From Microbulbifer sp. YPW16 (GTDB taxonomy: Bacteria > Pseudomonadota > Gammaproteobacteria > Pseudomonadales > Cellvibrionaceae), in NCBI RefSeq assembly GCF_021290385.1, contig NZ_CP089928.1, positions 1,038,501 through 1,102,500 on the forward strand: a stretch of DNA of 64,000 bases. Reading direction: 5' to 3'. Positions 49,317 to 58,036 of the stretch are shown here, piece by piece; position 1 is the first letter of the stretch, and every line of letters begins with the position of its first letter. The notes below the pieces were generated by a model, which had not been told where the DNA came from, made no database searches, and saw nothing but the letters and a program-made list of their open reading frames with translations. The translations under genes were made by a program, and so were the position numbers.

Positions 49317-50120
49317 TCAGGGTTTGGCAACCAGGCGGCGCAGGACGAAGTCGCCTTCCAGCTCCAGTCGTTCTTGCTGCTCCAGTGCCTCGCGGGCGCT
49401 GCTGTCACCTTTCCAGGCAAACGGCGTCATGGCGAGGAAGTCGGCCACGGCTGCAGTCCCATCCAGTACAAAGCGGAAGCTGCAGCGCATTTCCACTTCC
49501 GGCGCAAACCCCTCAACCGGTTTCGGTGGCGCATGCTCCCGCGGCTCTTCATACAGCGCGCGCTTCAACGACCAGAGATGCACCGGTCCCGGCGCCACAT
49601 CGAGTAGCGTGCCGCCGGGATTCACAATCCGTTTCAGCTCGCTGTCCGCCGCCGGGGCAAACACCCGTAACAGCTGGTCCACACTATCGGTCTGCACCGG
49701 GATTGCATAGCTGCCGGCCACCACATACTGGATATCCAGTTGGGCTTTGGCGGCCATACGTGCACCCGCCTTGGAGATATCGAGCCCCCCGAGCGCCCCG
49801 GCGGGCCAGCCGGCCCGGAGCAGCTGGCGGGTGTAAAACCCCTCGCCGGAGCCAATGTCCAACAGCTGGCGCCCACTGCGATACGGCAGCAGCGCAGCGA
49901 TGGCATCAACCAGTGGACGGTAGTGGCCCGCCTCCAGGAAGCGGCGACGCGCCCGCAGCATGTCCGCGGAGTCGCCCGGTTCCCGGCTGCGCTTGCGATT
50001 TGCCGGCAGCAGGTTCACGTAGCCTTCGCGGGCGCGATCAAAGCTGTGGCCGTTTGCGCAGCACCAGCTGTCTCGGGTGTTCTCAATAGCCGACTGGCAA
50101 ACCGGGCACAACCAGATCAT
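49317..50120 (-). CDS. rlmA: 23S rRNA (guanine-N1)-methyltransferase RlmA
   Basis: This 267-aa enzyme has an N-terminal zinc finger (C5, C8 in CPVC; C20/C21 and H25 in CCANGH) followed by GYVNLLPANRKRSREPGDSADMLRARRRFLEAGHY, diagnostic of RlmA. The SAM-binding LLDIGSGEGFY lies near residue 86. It methylates G745 (E. coli numbering) in domain II of 23S rRNA. The ATG overlaps the stop of the upstream GMC oxidoreductase gene by four bases, an unusual pairing that implies co-translation. Confidence 0.95.
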   Translation of the reverse strand: MIWLCPVCQSAIENTRDSWCCANGHSFDRAREGYVNLLPANRKRSREPGDSADMLRARRRFLEAGHYRPLVDAIAALLPYRSGRQLLDIGSGEGFYTRQLLRAGWPAGALGGLDISKAGARMAAKAQLDIQYVVAGSYAIPVQTDSVDQLLRVFAPAADSELKRIVNPGGTLLDVAPGPVHLWSLKRALYEEPREHAPPKPVEGFAPEVEMRCSFRFVLDGTAAVADFLAMTPFAWKGDSSAREALEQQERLELEGDFVLRRLVAKP

Positions 50121-51748
50121 CCTGTCTCTTTTTCCTCACTTGGGTACGCCTGCGCGGGCTCCCGCTGCAGGATCATATCGGCGGCTTTCTCTGCAATTGC
50201 AATGACCGGCGCATTGGTGTTGCCGCTCACCAGCGTGGGCATCACCGATGCATCCACCACTCGCAGGCCGCCGACACCGCGTACCCGCAGCTCATTGTCC
50301 ACCACGGCCATATCATCGCTGCCCATTTTACAGGTGCCGGCGGGGTGATAAATACTTTCCGCGTTTTCTCTAATAAATGCCTCGATCTTGCGCCGCGTCG
50401 CCAGCGCGCCCTCCGGGCTCCACCAGCGTTTCTGGTAACGTTGCAGGTCCGCCTGGGAGAGAATATCGCGCACCATTTCGAATCCCTCCACCAGCACATC
50501 GAGGTCCTCGCGCTCACTCAGGTAATTCGGCTGGATACGCGGCAGCGCCGCCGGGTCGCGGGAAACCAGTGAAATTGTGCCGCGGCTTGCCGGGCGCAGG
50601 CCGCACGCGTGCAGCGAGTACCCATAACCACCGGGCTTCTTCAGCCCGTGCTGGAACAGGGGCGCAGCACAAAAATGGAACTGGATATCCGGCTGCCCGC
50701 CGGCATGGCTGGAACTGGCGAAACCGCCCGCCTCGGCAACATTGCTGCTGAGCGGGCCCCGGTTGAGCAGTAACAGTTCCGGCAGGCGCAGTGCGTTTTT
50801 CACTATCGGCCAGAACGAATTGGAAAAAGTCACCGGCGCATTGGCTTCCACCACCTGGGTGATGTCCAGGTGATCCTGGAGGTTGCGACCCACGCCGGGC
50901 AGGTGCGCCTGCGGTGTGATACCCAGCCGTTTGCTCTCGGCCACATCCCCGATACCGGACAGCTGTAATATCTGCGGCGACTGGATGGCCCCGGCACTCA
51001 GGATTACCTCGCGGTTGGCAATGATGCGCCGGCCATCGAGCAGCTCCACACCGGTGACCCGGTCGCCGTGAAACAGCAGCCGCGCCACCTGGGCTCCCGT
51101 ATGGACATTGAGATTGGGGCGGTTGATCACCGGGTGCAGGTAGGCAGCGGCTGCCGAGCAGCGCCGGCCGCGACGCTGGGTCACCTGGTAGAACCCCACC
51201 CCATTTTGCTGTGAGCCATTGAAATCGCTGTTCAGCCGGTGCCCGGCTTTCTGCGCCGCGCGCACGAAAGCACGACCGGACTCGGTCTTCCACTTGAGAT
51301 CCGACACCGCCAGGGGGCCGTAGCCGCTGTGGTGTGCATCGCTGCCACGCTCGTTGCCCTCGGCCATCAGGAAATAAGGCAGCATATCGCGCCACCCCCA
51401 GCCGGGGTTGCCCGCCGCCTCCCAGGCATCGTAATCCGCGCCATTGCCGCGTATGTAGATCATGGCATTAATGGCACTGCTACCGCCCAGGGTACGTCCA
51501 CGGGGCCACAGGAGGCGCCGTTCGTTCAGGTGTTCCTGGGGCTCCGTATGATGGTGCAGGTTATAACGCTGGCCCGGTACCAGGTAGCTGATGCCGGCGG
51601 GAATACTGATCATCAGGCTACGATCGCGACGGCCCGCCTCCAGCAGGCAGACCCGGTTCTGTTCCTGGGCACTGAGGCGGTTGGCGAGCACACAGCCGGC
51701 GGAACCGGCACCCACAATGACATAATCGAAAATCATCTGGCGGGGCAT
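50117..51748 (-). CDS. GMC-family FAD oxidoreductase (choline/alcohol dehydrogenase-like)
   Basis: This 543-aa flavoenzyme has the N-terminal FAD motif YVIVGAGSAGCVLANRLS near 9-26. The first GMC signature is GRTLGGSSAINAMIYIRGN, and the second is SAGAIQSPQILQLSGIG. The catalytic region near the C-terminus has YHPAGTCKMG and DASVMPTLVSGNTNAPVIAIAEKAADMI. Family members oxidise choline or primary alcohols; neither a BetB partner nor a betaine regulator is nearby, so choline is not assumed. It is coupled to rlmA. Confidence 0.93.
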   Translation of the reverse strand: MPRQMIFDYVIVGAGSAGCVLANRLSAQEQNRVCLLEAGRRDRSLMISIPAGISYLVPGQRYNLHHHTEPQEHLNERRLLWPRGRTLGGSSAINAMIYIRGNGADYDAWEAAGNPGWGWRDMLPYFLMAEGNERGSDAHHSGYGPLAVSDLKWKTESGRAFVRAAQKAGHRLNSDFNGSQQNGVGFYQVTQRRGRRCSAAAAYLHPVINRPNLNVHTGAQVARLLFHGDRVTGVELLDGRRIIANREVILSAGAIQSPQILQLSGIGDVAESKRLGITPQAHLPGVGRNLQDHLDITQVVEANAPVTFSNSFWPIVKNALRLPELLLLNRGPLSSNVAEAGGFASSSHAGGQPDIQFHFCAAPLFQHGLKKPGGYGYSLHACGLRPASRGTISLVSRDPAALPRIQPNYLSEREDLDVLVEGFEMVRDILSQADLQRYQKRWWSPEGALATRRKIEAFIRENAESIYHPAGTCKMGSDDMAVVDNELRVRGVGGLRVVDASVMPTLVSGNTNAPVIAIAEKAADMILQREPAQAYPSEEKETG

Positions 51749-51830
51749 TTACTGTTTCTCTCTTATTCTCTGTTTTACCTTCAAGGTACACTTGGCGCGC
51801 TCCTTCTCCAAGGCGAATGGAAAGCTTGCC

Positions 51831-52520
51831 ATGACCGATTCCGAATTCAGCGATAAAAAGATCCTGCAGAGCTGGGAGGTCAACGCCTCGCCCTGGGCCC
51901 GGGCTGTCGGTGCCGGTGAGATTGCCAGCCGCAGGCTGGTCACCGATGGAGAAATTGTAGCCGCCCTGCTCGAGGGCAAACCCGGGACAGTGCTCGACGT
52001 TGGCTGTGGCGAGGGCTGGCTGGGACGGGCGCTGGCCGCGCACGGGATAAGGGTTTGGGGGATCGATGCCACCGCGGAACTGGTGGAGGCGGCCCGCCGC
52101 CAGGCGGGGCCGCTGGAAAATTACCGGCAGGTCTCCTACGAAGGGCTGGAGCCCGGCTACCAGGGACGTCGATTCGACGCCCTGGCCTGTAACTTCTCCC
52201 TGCTGGGCAGGGAGTCGGTGGAACAGGTGTTTGCCAGCGCTCCCGGCCTGCTGAAGCAGCGCGGCCGGCTGGTGGTGCAGACCCTGCACCCGACTGTTAC
52301 TACTGGTGGGGAACCCTACCGGGATGGCTGGCGCAGCGGGTCCTGGAAGGGATTTGGCGCAGGGTTTTCTGATCCTGCGCCCTGGTACTTTCGCACAATC
52401 ACAAGTTGGGTCGAGTTATTCCAGCGCAATGGGCTGGACCGGGTGGCGCTGCGCGAACCGCTACATCCCGAGACCGGCCAGCCCGCATCATTGATACTGG
52501 TGGGCAGTCGCAGCGAGTGA
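51831..52520 (+). CDS. Class I SAM-dependent methyltransferase
   Basis: I start this at MTDSEFSDKKILQSWEVN (51831), the first ATG; a TTG 13 codons upstream is less likely. The 229-aa protein has motif I LDVGCGEGWLGRAL near residue 46 and the acidic loop at GIDATAELVEAAR. FDALACNFSLLG is the motif II region. The N-terminal SWEVNASPWARAV resembles UbiG/BioC-like small-molecule methyltransferases. The substrate is unknown. It diverges from the GMC oxidoreductase gene. Confidence 0.88.
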   Translation: MTDSEFSDKKILQSWEVNASPWARAVGAGEIASRRLVTDGEIVAALLEGKPGTVLDVGCGEGWLGRALAAHGIRVWGIDATAELVEAARRQAGPLENYRQVSYEGLEPGYQGRRFDALACNFSLLGRESVEQVFASAPGLLKQRGRLVVQTLHPTVTTGGEPYRDGWRSGSWKGFGAGFSDPAPWYFRTITSWVELFQRNGLDRVALREPLHPETGQPASLILVGSRSE

Positions 52521-52546
52521 CCGCCGCCCGGCCCACCAGCCGGGCT

Positions 52547-55324
52547 TCAGTCGGCCGCAGCAGCCTGTGGCCGGTCTTGTCCCTGTTGCCCGGCAGCTGC
52601 CAGGGTCGCAGCGCGCCCCTGGCGGCGCCCGTCGGCGCTGAGTGCGCGCACAGCCCGGACGCCCCCGGCGTCAACTGACTCGCCGGCAGCCAGTGGATAC
52701 CACTGCTCGCCGTCAAAATACTCCAGCTGCAGGCCAGGGAAAGGCATCGCGGTACGCAGTTCACCGCCACTGACGACGGCACCCGGCACCGGAACCCGGT
52801 AACCCACACCGGCCAGGTCGAGTTTGGGTAGCTCGCGATGGCCAAGCACAGTTGCGAAGCCCCGCCAGTCCTCTTCCAGCGCCCGGCGATCGACGTGGGA
52901 GGATTCGGCGGAGAACTTTTGCCCGGCCTGCAGGGGCAACTCCCATTCCGCCCCGTGCCAGGCCCGTTCTGCCAGTGCCAGCAGCCTGGGGAACACCATG
53001 TACTCCACCAGCGCATCGGTGCGCACCACTTCACTCCACAGCTGTCCCTGCACACCGCGCACCCGCTCGGCGAAGGATGGCGCCGGCGCAGTGGCGGACC
53101 AGGAACCACCATCGCGGTTCAGCGAGATCTCCGCCAGCTGTGCGGTATTGAGGGGTGCGTAGCTGAAGGTCTTGCGTGTATCGGTGCCCCGCGACGCCCA
53201 GTAGTAGCCACTCTCTTCCGGGTCCAGCTCGTAGGGCATATCAAAATAGAGAAAGTCAGAGTGTGACTGCACCACGTCGAACCCGGCCTCCGCCAGGTGT
53301 ACGCTCTCGTCTCCGCCACCCCAGAACAACGGTGCCCAGGCATTGGCGTAATTATCATCCGTGGACAGGGTGCTACCGGCATCCTCGATGGTTTTGACGC
53401 CGTCATTCCACGCCGCAAAAGTCTCAATCCCCGCCTCTGCCACCAGGGCACTGACACGCTGTGCGTAATAGGCGCCCAGCTCATCGATGCTGTCCACCGC
53501 CCCGCTGGCAATCAGTTTTTCGCACCGCGGCGAGCCCGACCAGGGCTGGCGGCGTGACTCGGCGGGTACATCGCCCTTGCCCGGGTCATTCCCGGGGCCC
53601 GCCTCAAAGGCATCGCTGGCCAGGATGTTGACCGCCTCATCACCACCGAAGTGCCAGCTGCGCAGGGGCTGCCCGGCCTGCTCGTGCATGGCCTGCACCT
53701 CGCGCAAGACCTTGCCGACAAAGGCGTAGGTGGAATCGATGCACGGGTTGATATAACTGTCATCGTAGAACTGTACTGACAGGTAGCGGGTATCGTCCTC
53801 CGGGTCCACCAGCCGGTACTCGCCGGCCTTCCCAGGCGACTCATCCGCCAAGCGCTGGTAGCGAGCCTCCATCGACACGACAGCCGCACGGGCGTGGGCC
53901 GGCATATCAAATTCCGGGATGACCTCGATATGCCGCGCAGCCGCATAGCGAACAATCTCGATATAGTCGTCCACGGTGAAATGGCCGCTGCCATTATTGT
54001 CAGTACCTGGCCCGGAACCCAGCTGCGGCAGCAGGCAGCGGGTCTCGCCCGGATCGAAGCAGCGTCGCGCCCCCACCTCGGTAAGCTCCGGCAAGCCGGG
54101 AATTTCCAACCGCCAGCCCTCGTCGTCGGACAGGTGGAAGTGGAAGCGGTTGAGCTTGTACGCGGCCATCTGGTCCAGCAGTTTCAGCACCAGTGCCTTG
54201 CTGTGGAAGTTGCGCCCCACATCCAGGAACATACCGCGATGCGGGAACCGTGGCCCATCTGCAATTGATACAGTAGGCAAAGTTGCGCTGCGGGGATCTG
54301 CCAGTGCCAGGAGCGACTGCACGCCATAAAAAGCCCCCGTCACGTCAAAACCGACGATCTCGGCGCCATCCGCACGGGTCTCCAGCCGGTATGCGCCCGC
54401 GACACTCCCTGCACCACTTACGCCCTCTTCCCCGGCACCCTCACTAAACACGTCCGGGTCGACAGTCACTGCTACCGGGTAGGCGCCGCTATCGCCGGCG
54501 GCCAGTCCCAGCTGCTGCAGTCGCGCCTCGATCGCGGCGCGGGTTGCCGGAGCCAGTGCGTTTGCATCCAGGGTAATGCCCGCATCAATCGCCACGGCTG
54601 TACCGGTGACACGGGTCTCCTGCGCCCGGGGGATAATACGGTGGCGCCACTCTGCCGCGGCTCCATGCTCCTCGGCGGAAAATTCCTCGTAGCGACTGGC
54701 GGCGCTGGCCAGGGTATTGGCATCGTCGGCGGTGCGTTTCCAGTTGTCCTGGTGGTGGGCGTTGATGGGTGCCACCAGTGCATCAATCGCATCGCTATCA
54801 GTGGACTCGATCACCCTGGCCTGCCCTTGACCATCCACCACAAACATACGCGGCATCAGGTCTGACTCTGCCTGCAGCCAGTGCTCCGCCAGCAGGTCGA
54901 TATCCAGTGTTTCCCCCGCACCCAGACCGGTGAATCCGTGTGTCGGTCGCAGCCGGTGCAGGTCTCCCTTTACGTGCTCCAGGGCCAGGTCGTCGCGATT
55001 CAACACAGCCAGTGCCCGGCGGACGCTGTGGAAGTAGAGGGTCCAGTCCCGCTCGCCGGGCGCAATGGCCGGACCATTATTGGTCAGCGAGATGCGATAG
55101 GTGGAACAGGTTGCGCCACTGCCCCCGGCCCGCTTGCAGCGCTCGCGCAGGTCGGCATCGATGGCCTGGAAGTTAACCAGCACCGCCTGCTGCACCTCGA
55201 CATTGCCGGCTATGCGCGCCGCCGCCGAATCCGCGGCCGGGCCCCGGCCGGAATCGCTGCAGGAAGCGGCAAGCAGGCAGGTAAACAGCGTGGACAGGAG
55301 TCTGGCGGGTCGTTTTGTGGCCAT
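52547..55324 (-). CDS. GH20 beta-N-acetylhexosaminidase lipoprotein (chitobiase-like)
   Basis: I start this at MATKRPARLLSTLFTCLLAASC (55324), which gives a signal with lipobox LAASC (Cys at 22); 925 aa. An N-terminal CHB_HEX domain at about 40-180 is followed by a GH20b domain and the catalytic barrel (FPHRGMFLDVGRNF, LNRFHFHLSDDEGWRLEI). The catalytic pair D562-E563 lies in WHFGGDEAVN. The C-terminal CHB_HEX_C domain ends near 900. The enzyme removes GlcNAc from chitobiose and chitooligosaccharides. It is lipid-anchored by prediction, facing the periplasm or outside. A palindromic operator lies 46 bases upstream. Confidence 0.95.
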   Translation of the reverse strand: MATKRPARLLSTLFTCLLAASCSDSGRGPAADSAAARIAGNVEVQQAVLVNFQAIDADLRERCKRAGGSGATCSTYRISLTNNGPAIAPGERDWTLYFHSVRRALAVLNRDDLALEHVKGDLHRLRPTHGFTGLGAGETLDIDLLAEHWLQAESDLMPRMFVVDGQGQARVIESTDSDAIDALVAPINAHHQDNWKRTADDANTLASAASRYEEFSAEEHGAAAEWRHRIIPRAQETRVTGTAVAIDAGITLDANALAPATRAAIEARLQQLGLAAGDSGAYPVAVTVDPDVFSEGAGEEGVSGAGSVAGAYRLETRADGAEIVGFDVTGAFYGVQSLLALADPRSATLPTVSIADGPRFPHRGMFLDVGRNFHSKALVLKLLDQMAAYKLNRFHFHLSDDEGWRLEIPGLPELTEVGARRCFDPGETRCLLPQLGSGPGTDNNGSGHFTVDDYIEIVRYAAARHIEVIPEFDMPAHARAAVVSMEARYQRLADESPGKAGEYRLVDPEDDTRYLSVQFYDDSYINPCIDSTYAFVGKVLREVQAMHEQAGQPLRSWHFGGDEAVNILASDAFEAGPGNDPGKGDVPAESRRQPWSGSPRCEKLIASGAVDSIDELGAYYAQRVSALVAEAGIETFAAWNDGVKTIEDAGSTLSTDDNYANAWAPLFWGGGDESVHLAEAGFDVVQSHSDFLYFDMPYELDPEESGYYWASRGTDTRKTFSYAPLNTAQLAEISLNRDGGSWSATAPAPSFAERVRGVQGQLWSEVVRTDALVEYMVFPRLLALAERAWHGAEWELPLQAGQKFSAESSHVDRRALEEDWRGFATVLGHRELPKLDLAGVGYRVPVPGAVVSGGELRTAMPFPGLQLEYFDGEQWYPLAAGESVDAGGVRAVRALSADGRRQGRAATLAAAGQQGQDRPQAAAAD

Positions 55325-55792
55325 GGGCTTCTCATTGCTTATTGTCTTTGTCGGCCAAGATAGCGAATAAGACAGCGCTGTCAATAGCGCTAAACTTTGA
55401 TTGCTGTTTTCCTGTGGCCCTCTCAGGGCCGGGCTTTCAATTCAGCGGCCCCAGGATTGATCAATTTGCGAGCAACTTGATGAATCTAGCGTCTGGCGGC
55501 AATGATAACTAGATCAAGTTTTTATAAAAAAGGTCCGGACGCCATAGCCGCGCAATAAAAAACTTTGACGCTTTGCACCCCACCGCCAGGCAAGGCTGGT
55601 CAACAATGTGAGAGGTGAGTAGTGGCGCGGGCTGCAGAAAAAACTGACTGAAAACCCCCATTGGTCCACGCTTTTCCATTGCAACTGCTGACGGCTCTGT
55701 GAGATACATCTTGTTGTTCTGGGTGAGCCATAATAATTACAGCGGTTGTTCAGTAACCGTACAGGAAAACAGACACCCCCGGGGTAAATCCA
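55325..55792. other. Divergent intergenic region upstream of GH20 and a secreted protein
   Basis: No gene is seen. It holds the operator at 55371-55382, an inverted pair AACTTGAT (55474-55481) / ATCAAGTT (55513-55520) and an A+T-rich promoter-like zone (TTTTTATAAAAAA, 55518-55530). A short TTGATCAA palindrome is at 55457-55464. A possible plus-strand promoter for the 55793 gene is not resolved. Confidence 0.45.
55371..55382. promoter_or_regulatory. Candidate LacI-type operator (NagR-like) before GH20
   Basis: GACAGCGCTGTC is a perfect 12-bp palindrome with the central CG typical of LacI-family sites, flanked by AATAA and AATAG. Its position 46 bases before the GH20 start fits repression of a chitin-utilisation gene. 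Assignment to NagR is inference from memory of related motifs. Confidence 0.5.
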
Positions 55793-56278
55793 ATGGAACT
55801 CTGCAGTACTCGTTTCCGTAGCTCCAGGCACCTGACAGCGGTGCTCGGGCTGTTTTTGCTCCCAGCTACCTGCCTCGCCGACGATCTTTTCATTCCCGAT
55901 TCCAGTCACGCTCTCAACCTCCAGGCCGATAACGCCTTTTTCGTCGACAGTGCCTTCGCGCTGGATAACACCGCTCTCTACCAGGCGGCCGACAACCTGC
56001 GCAACAACTCCATGAGCAACGTCCAGCGCCAGTTGAATTACCAGTGGCTGCAGATGCACACGCATCCGGACAAGTTCAAGCCCACCATGGGTGGCCGGGC
56101 GCTCAACCAGATCCTGAAAATGGGCTGGGATACGTACCGGGAGCAAAACAAGCGCAACTCGTCCAACCCGCTGCTGCGATACTCCAACGCCGGCCATGGT
56201 CGCATTGGCAAGTCGATGGATTACGATGTGCGCCTGTCGGACGACAAGTTCAAGGTGAGCTTCGAATACGAGTTCTGA
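55793..56278 (+). CDS. Exported protein of unknown function
   Basis: This 161-aa protein has a signal peptide (HLTAVLGLFLLPATCLA, cleavage near residue 29). The mature part is mostly polar and probably helical (YQAADNLRNNSMSNVQRQLNYQWLQMH). The last strand-like segment is MDYDVRLSDDKFKVSFEYEF, ending in the aromatic residue typical of outer-membrane barrels. It is too short for a full barrel, so it may be a periplasmic or surface protein. No family is recognised. Neighbours (GH20, RDD protein) do not indicate a role. Confidence 0.75.
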   Translation: MELCSTRFRSSRHLTAVLGLFLLPATCLADDLFIPDSSHALNLQADNAFFVDSAFALDNTALYQAADNLRNNSMSNVQRQLNYQWLQMHTHPDKFKPTMGGRALNQILKMGWDTYREQNKRNSSNPLLRYSNAGHGRIGKSMDYDVRLSDDKFKVSFEYEF

Positions 56279-56367
56279 AGCCAACCTGGAGCTCACGAAA
56301 TTCCGCAACGCACACAGGCGTGGCAGTTTGTTAGAATCTCCGCCAGTCCAACCTGGCGGAGCCTCCC

Positions 56368-56868
56368 GTGAGCAATCCTACCCCCCCTGCAAGCTTTAAT
56401 GACCTGCCCCTGGCCGGCGTCGGCCGTCGCCTGGCGGCCCTGCTCTATGACAGCCTGATCATTGCCGGCCTGTTGATGGTCTACGGCTTTATCGCCCTGA
56501 TGGTGGCATCCGCTGTGGTGGGCCTAGACTGCCAGTCCGGGGCGCAGGATTACTCCACCCCCTGTGTCAGTGGCGACGAACCACTGTTCCGGCTGGGGGT
56601 ACTGGCGGTAATCGCCGGTTACTTTATCTGGTCCTGGCGTGCCGCGGGACAGACCATTGGCATGCGCGCCTGGCGCCTACTGCTGGCAAGCCCCGAGGGC
56701 GTGCAGATGAGCTGGCGCCAGTGCGCTATCCGCGCTTTAGTGGGACCGCTGTCACTGGTGACCCTGGGGGCGGGTTTCTTCTGGTCCTGGACCCGGGCCG
56801 ACCGCGCCAGCTGGCATGACCTGCTCTCCGGCACCCAGGTGCGCGTGCTGCCCAAGAAGAAAAAATAG
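56368..56868 (+). CDS. RDD family membrane protein
   Basis: This 166-aa protein has the RDD signature: LAGVGRRLAALLYDSLIIAGLL near residues 13-35 (R and D in the first helix). IWSWRAAGQTIGMRAWRLLL and the final DRASWHDLLSGTQVRVLPKKKK complete the domain. It has three to four membrane helices. The start is GTG with GGCGGAG nearby. RDD proteins are of uncertain function; some act as cation transporters. It is convergent with lptG. Confidence 0.92.
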   Translation: MSNPTPPASFNDLPLAGVGRRLAALLYDSLIIAGLLMVYGFIALMVASAVVGLDCQSGAQDYSTPCVSGDEPLFRLGVLAVIAGYFIWSWRAAGQTIGMRAWRLLLASPEGVQMSWRQCAIRALVGPLSLVTLGAGFFWSWTRADRASWHDLLSGTQVRVLPKKKK

Positions 56869-56898
56869 GGATCGGGATAATACGGGTCGATTTCGGCC

Positions 56899-56917
56899 TC
56901 CCGGGGCCGCCCCGGGA
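56899..56917. terminator. GC hairpin between convergent RDD gene and lptG
   Basis: A perfect 8-bp stem TCCCGGGG / CCCCGGGA has a three-base loop. It lacks a T-run, so bidirectional termination is inferred from its position. Confidence 0.45.
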
Positions 56918-56971
56918 TCCAGGCGCCTGCGGCGCGGCCTTCCCGGGTAGCTGCTACAGGGCGCAGCGGGG

Positions 56972-58036
56972 CTAGCGCGCCCGCTTCAACAGCATCCAGC
57001 CGAGGCCGAAACAGAGCAGGATCGGCACCAGCACGGCGATAAACGGCGGGAAGCCAAACACCAGTGAAGACGGCCCGAGCATGTCCTGCAGGGTCTGGAA
57101 GACAATGCCCACCATCACCCCGGTGAACACTCGCAGACCGGTGGTAACCTCCCGCAGGGGACCGAAGATAAAGGAAATGGCCACCATCACCAGGCTGGCA
57201 ATAGTCAGCGGCTGCAACAGTTTCTTCCAGAACTCCAGCCAGTAACGGCTGGCATCCTCACCCTTGTTATCCAGGAAGTTGCCGTAGGACCACAGGTTGC
57301 GCGGTGACAGGTCCGATGGCAGCGGCACCACCAGGGAGAACAGCTCTGGCAGGATATCGGTTTCCCACCCCTGCTTCTCGCTGGTCTCCGCGATCGCCTC
57401 CTCCTCGGTGAAACGGGTCGAGCGATTATTGACCAACTGCCATTGATTGTCGGCAAACTGCCCCCGCTCGGAGAAAGTCACCCGCTCCAGGTCCCGGTCG
57501 CTACCGAAGCGGTAGCGGGTCACACCGTACAGGTCCCCACCGGGCATCGCGGCATTGAAATGCACAAACTCCCCGCCCTCGCGCAGCCACAGCCCCTGCT
57601 CCAGGCCACCCCGCTGCAACTCACCCAGGGCCACCGCCTTGCGTGTTTCCGCGGTCTGGCTGGTGTGCGGGATCACGAACTCTGCCAGCACCAGGCCCAG
57701 CAGGATCAGGACCAGCACCGGCTTCATCACCGCCCACGCCAGCCGGCCGATGGAGACACCGGCCGCGCGCATCACGGTGAGTTCACTGGTACCTGCCAGC
57801 GTACCCAGGCCGATCATGCATCCCACCAGGGCCGCAAAGCCCAGGTATTCGTAGGCCCGGTCGGGAATCGTCCACAGCAGGTACCGGACCACATCCGCCG
57901 GCTGGTAGTTGCCGTCGATATCCTGCAGCTCATCGATATAGGCGAAGATCATATCCAGCCCCAGGATGACCAGCAGTACGCCGGCAATCGCTGCGGCCAC
58001 CGTGCGGCCAATATAGAGATCCAGCTTACCCATCAT
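56972..58036 (-). CDS. lptG: LPS export permease LptG
   Basis: This 354-aa inner-membrane protein starts at MMGKLDLYIGRTVAAAI (58036, GGAGAG eight bases upstream; the next codon is also ATG). It has six membrane helices with a large periplasmic beta-jellyroll loop between helices 3 and 4. FSLVVPLPSDLSPRNLWSYGNFLDNKGEDASRYWLEFWKK is typical of LptG. With LptF and LptB it extracts LPS from the inner membrane. It overlaps the end of lptF. Confidence 0.95.
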   Translation of the reverse strand: MMGKLDLYIGRTVAAAIAGVLLVILGLDMIFAYIDELQDIDGNYQPADVVRYLLWTIPDRAYEYLGFAALVGCMIGLGTLAGTSELTVMRAAGVSIGRLAWAVMKPVLVLILLGLVLAEFVIPHTSQTAETRKAVALGELQRGGLEQGLWLREGGEFVHFNAAMPGGDLYGVTRYRFGSDRDLERVTFSERGQFADNQWQLVNNRSTRFTEEEAIAETSEKQGWETDILPELFSLVVPLPSDLSPRNLWSYGNFLDNKGEDASRYWLEFWKKLLQPLTIASLVMVAISFIFGPLREVTTGLRVFTGVMVGIVFQTLQDMLGPSSLVFGFPPFIAVLVPILLCFGLGWMLLKRAR

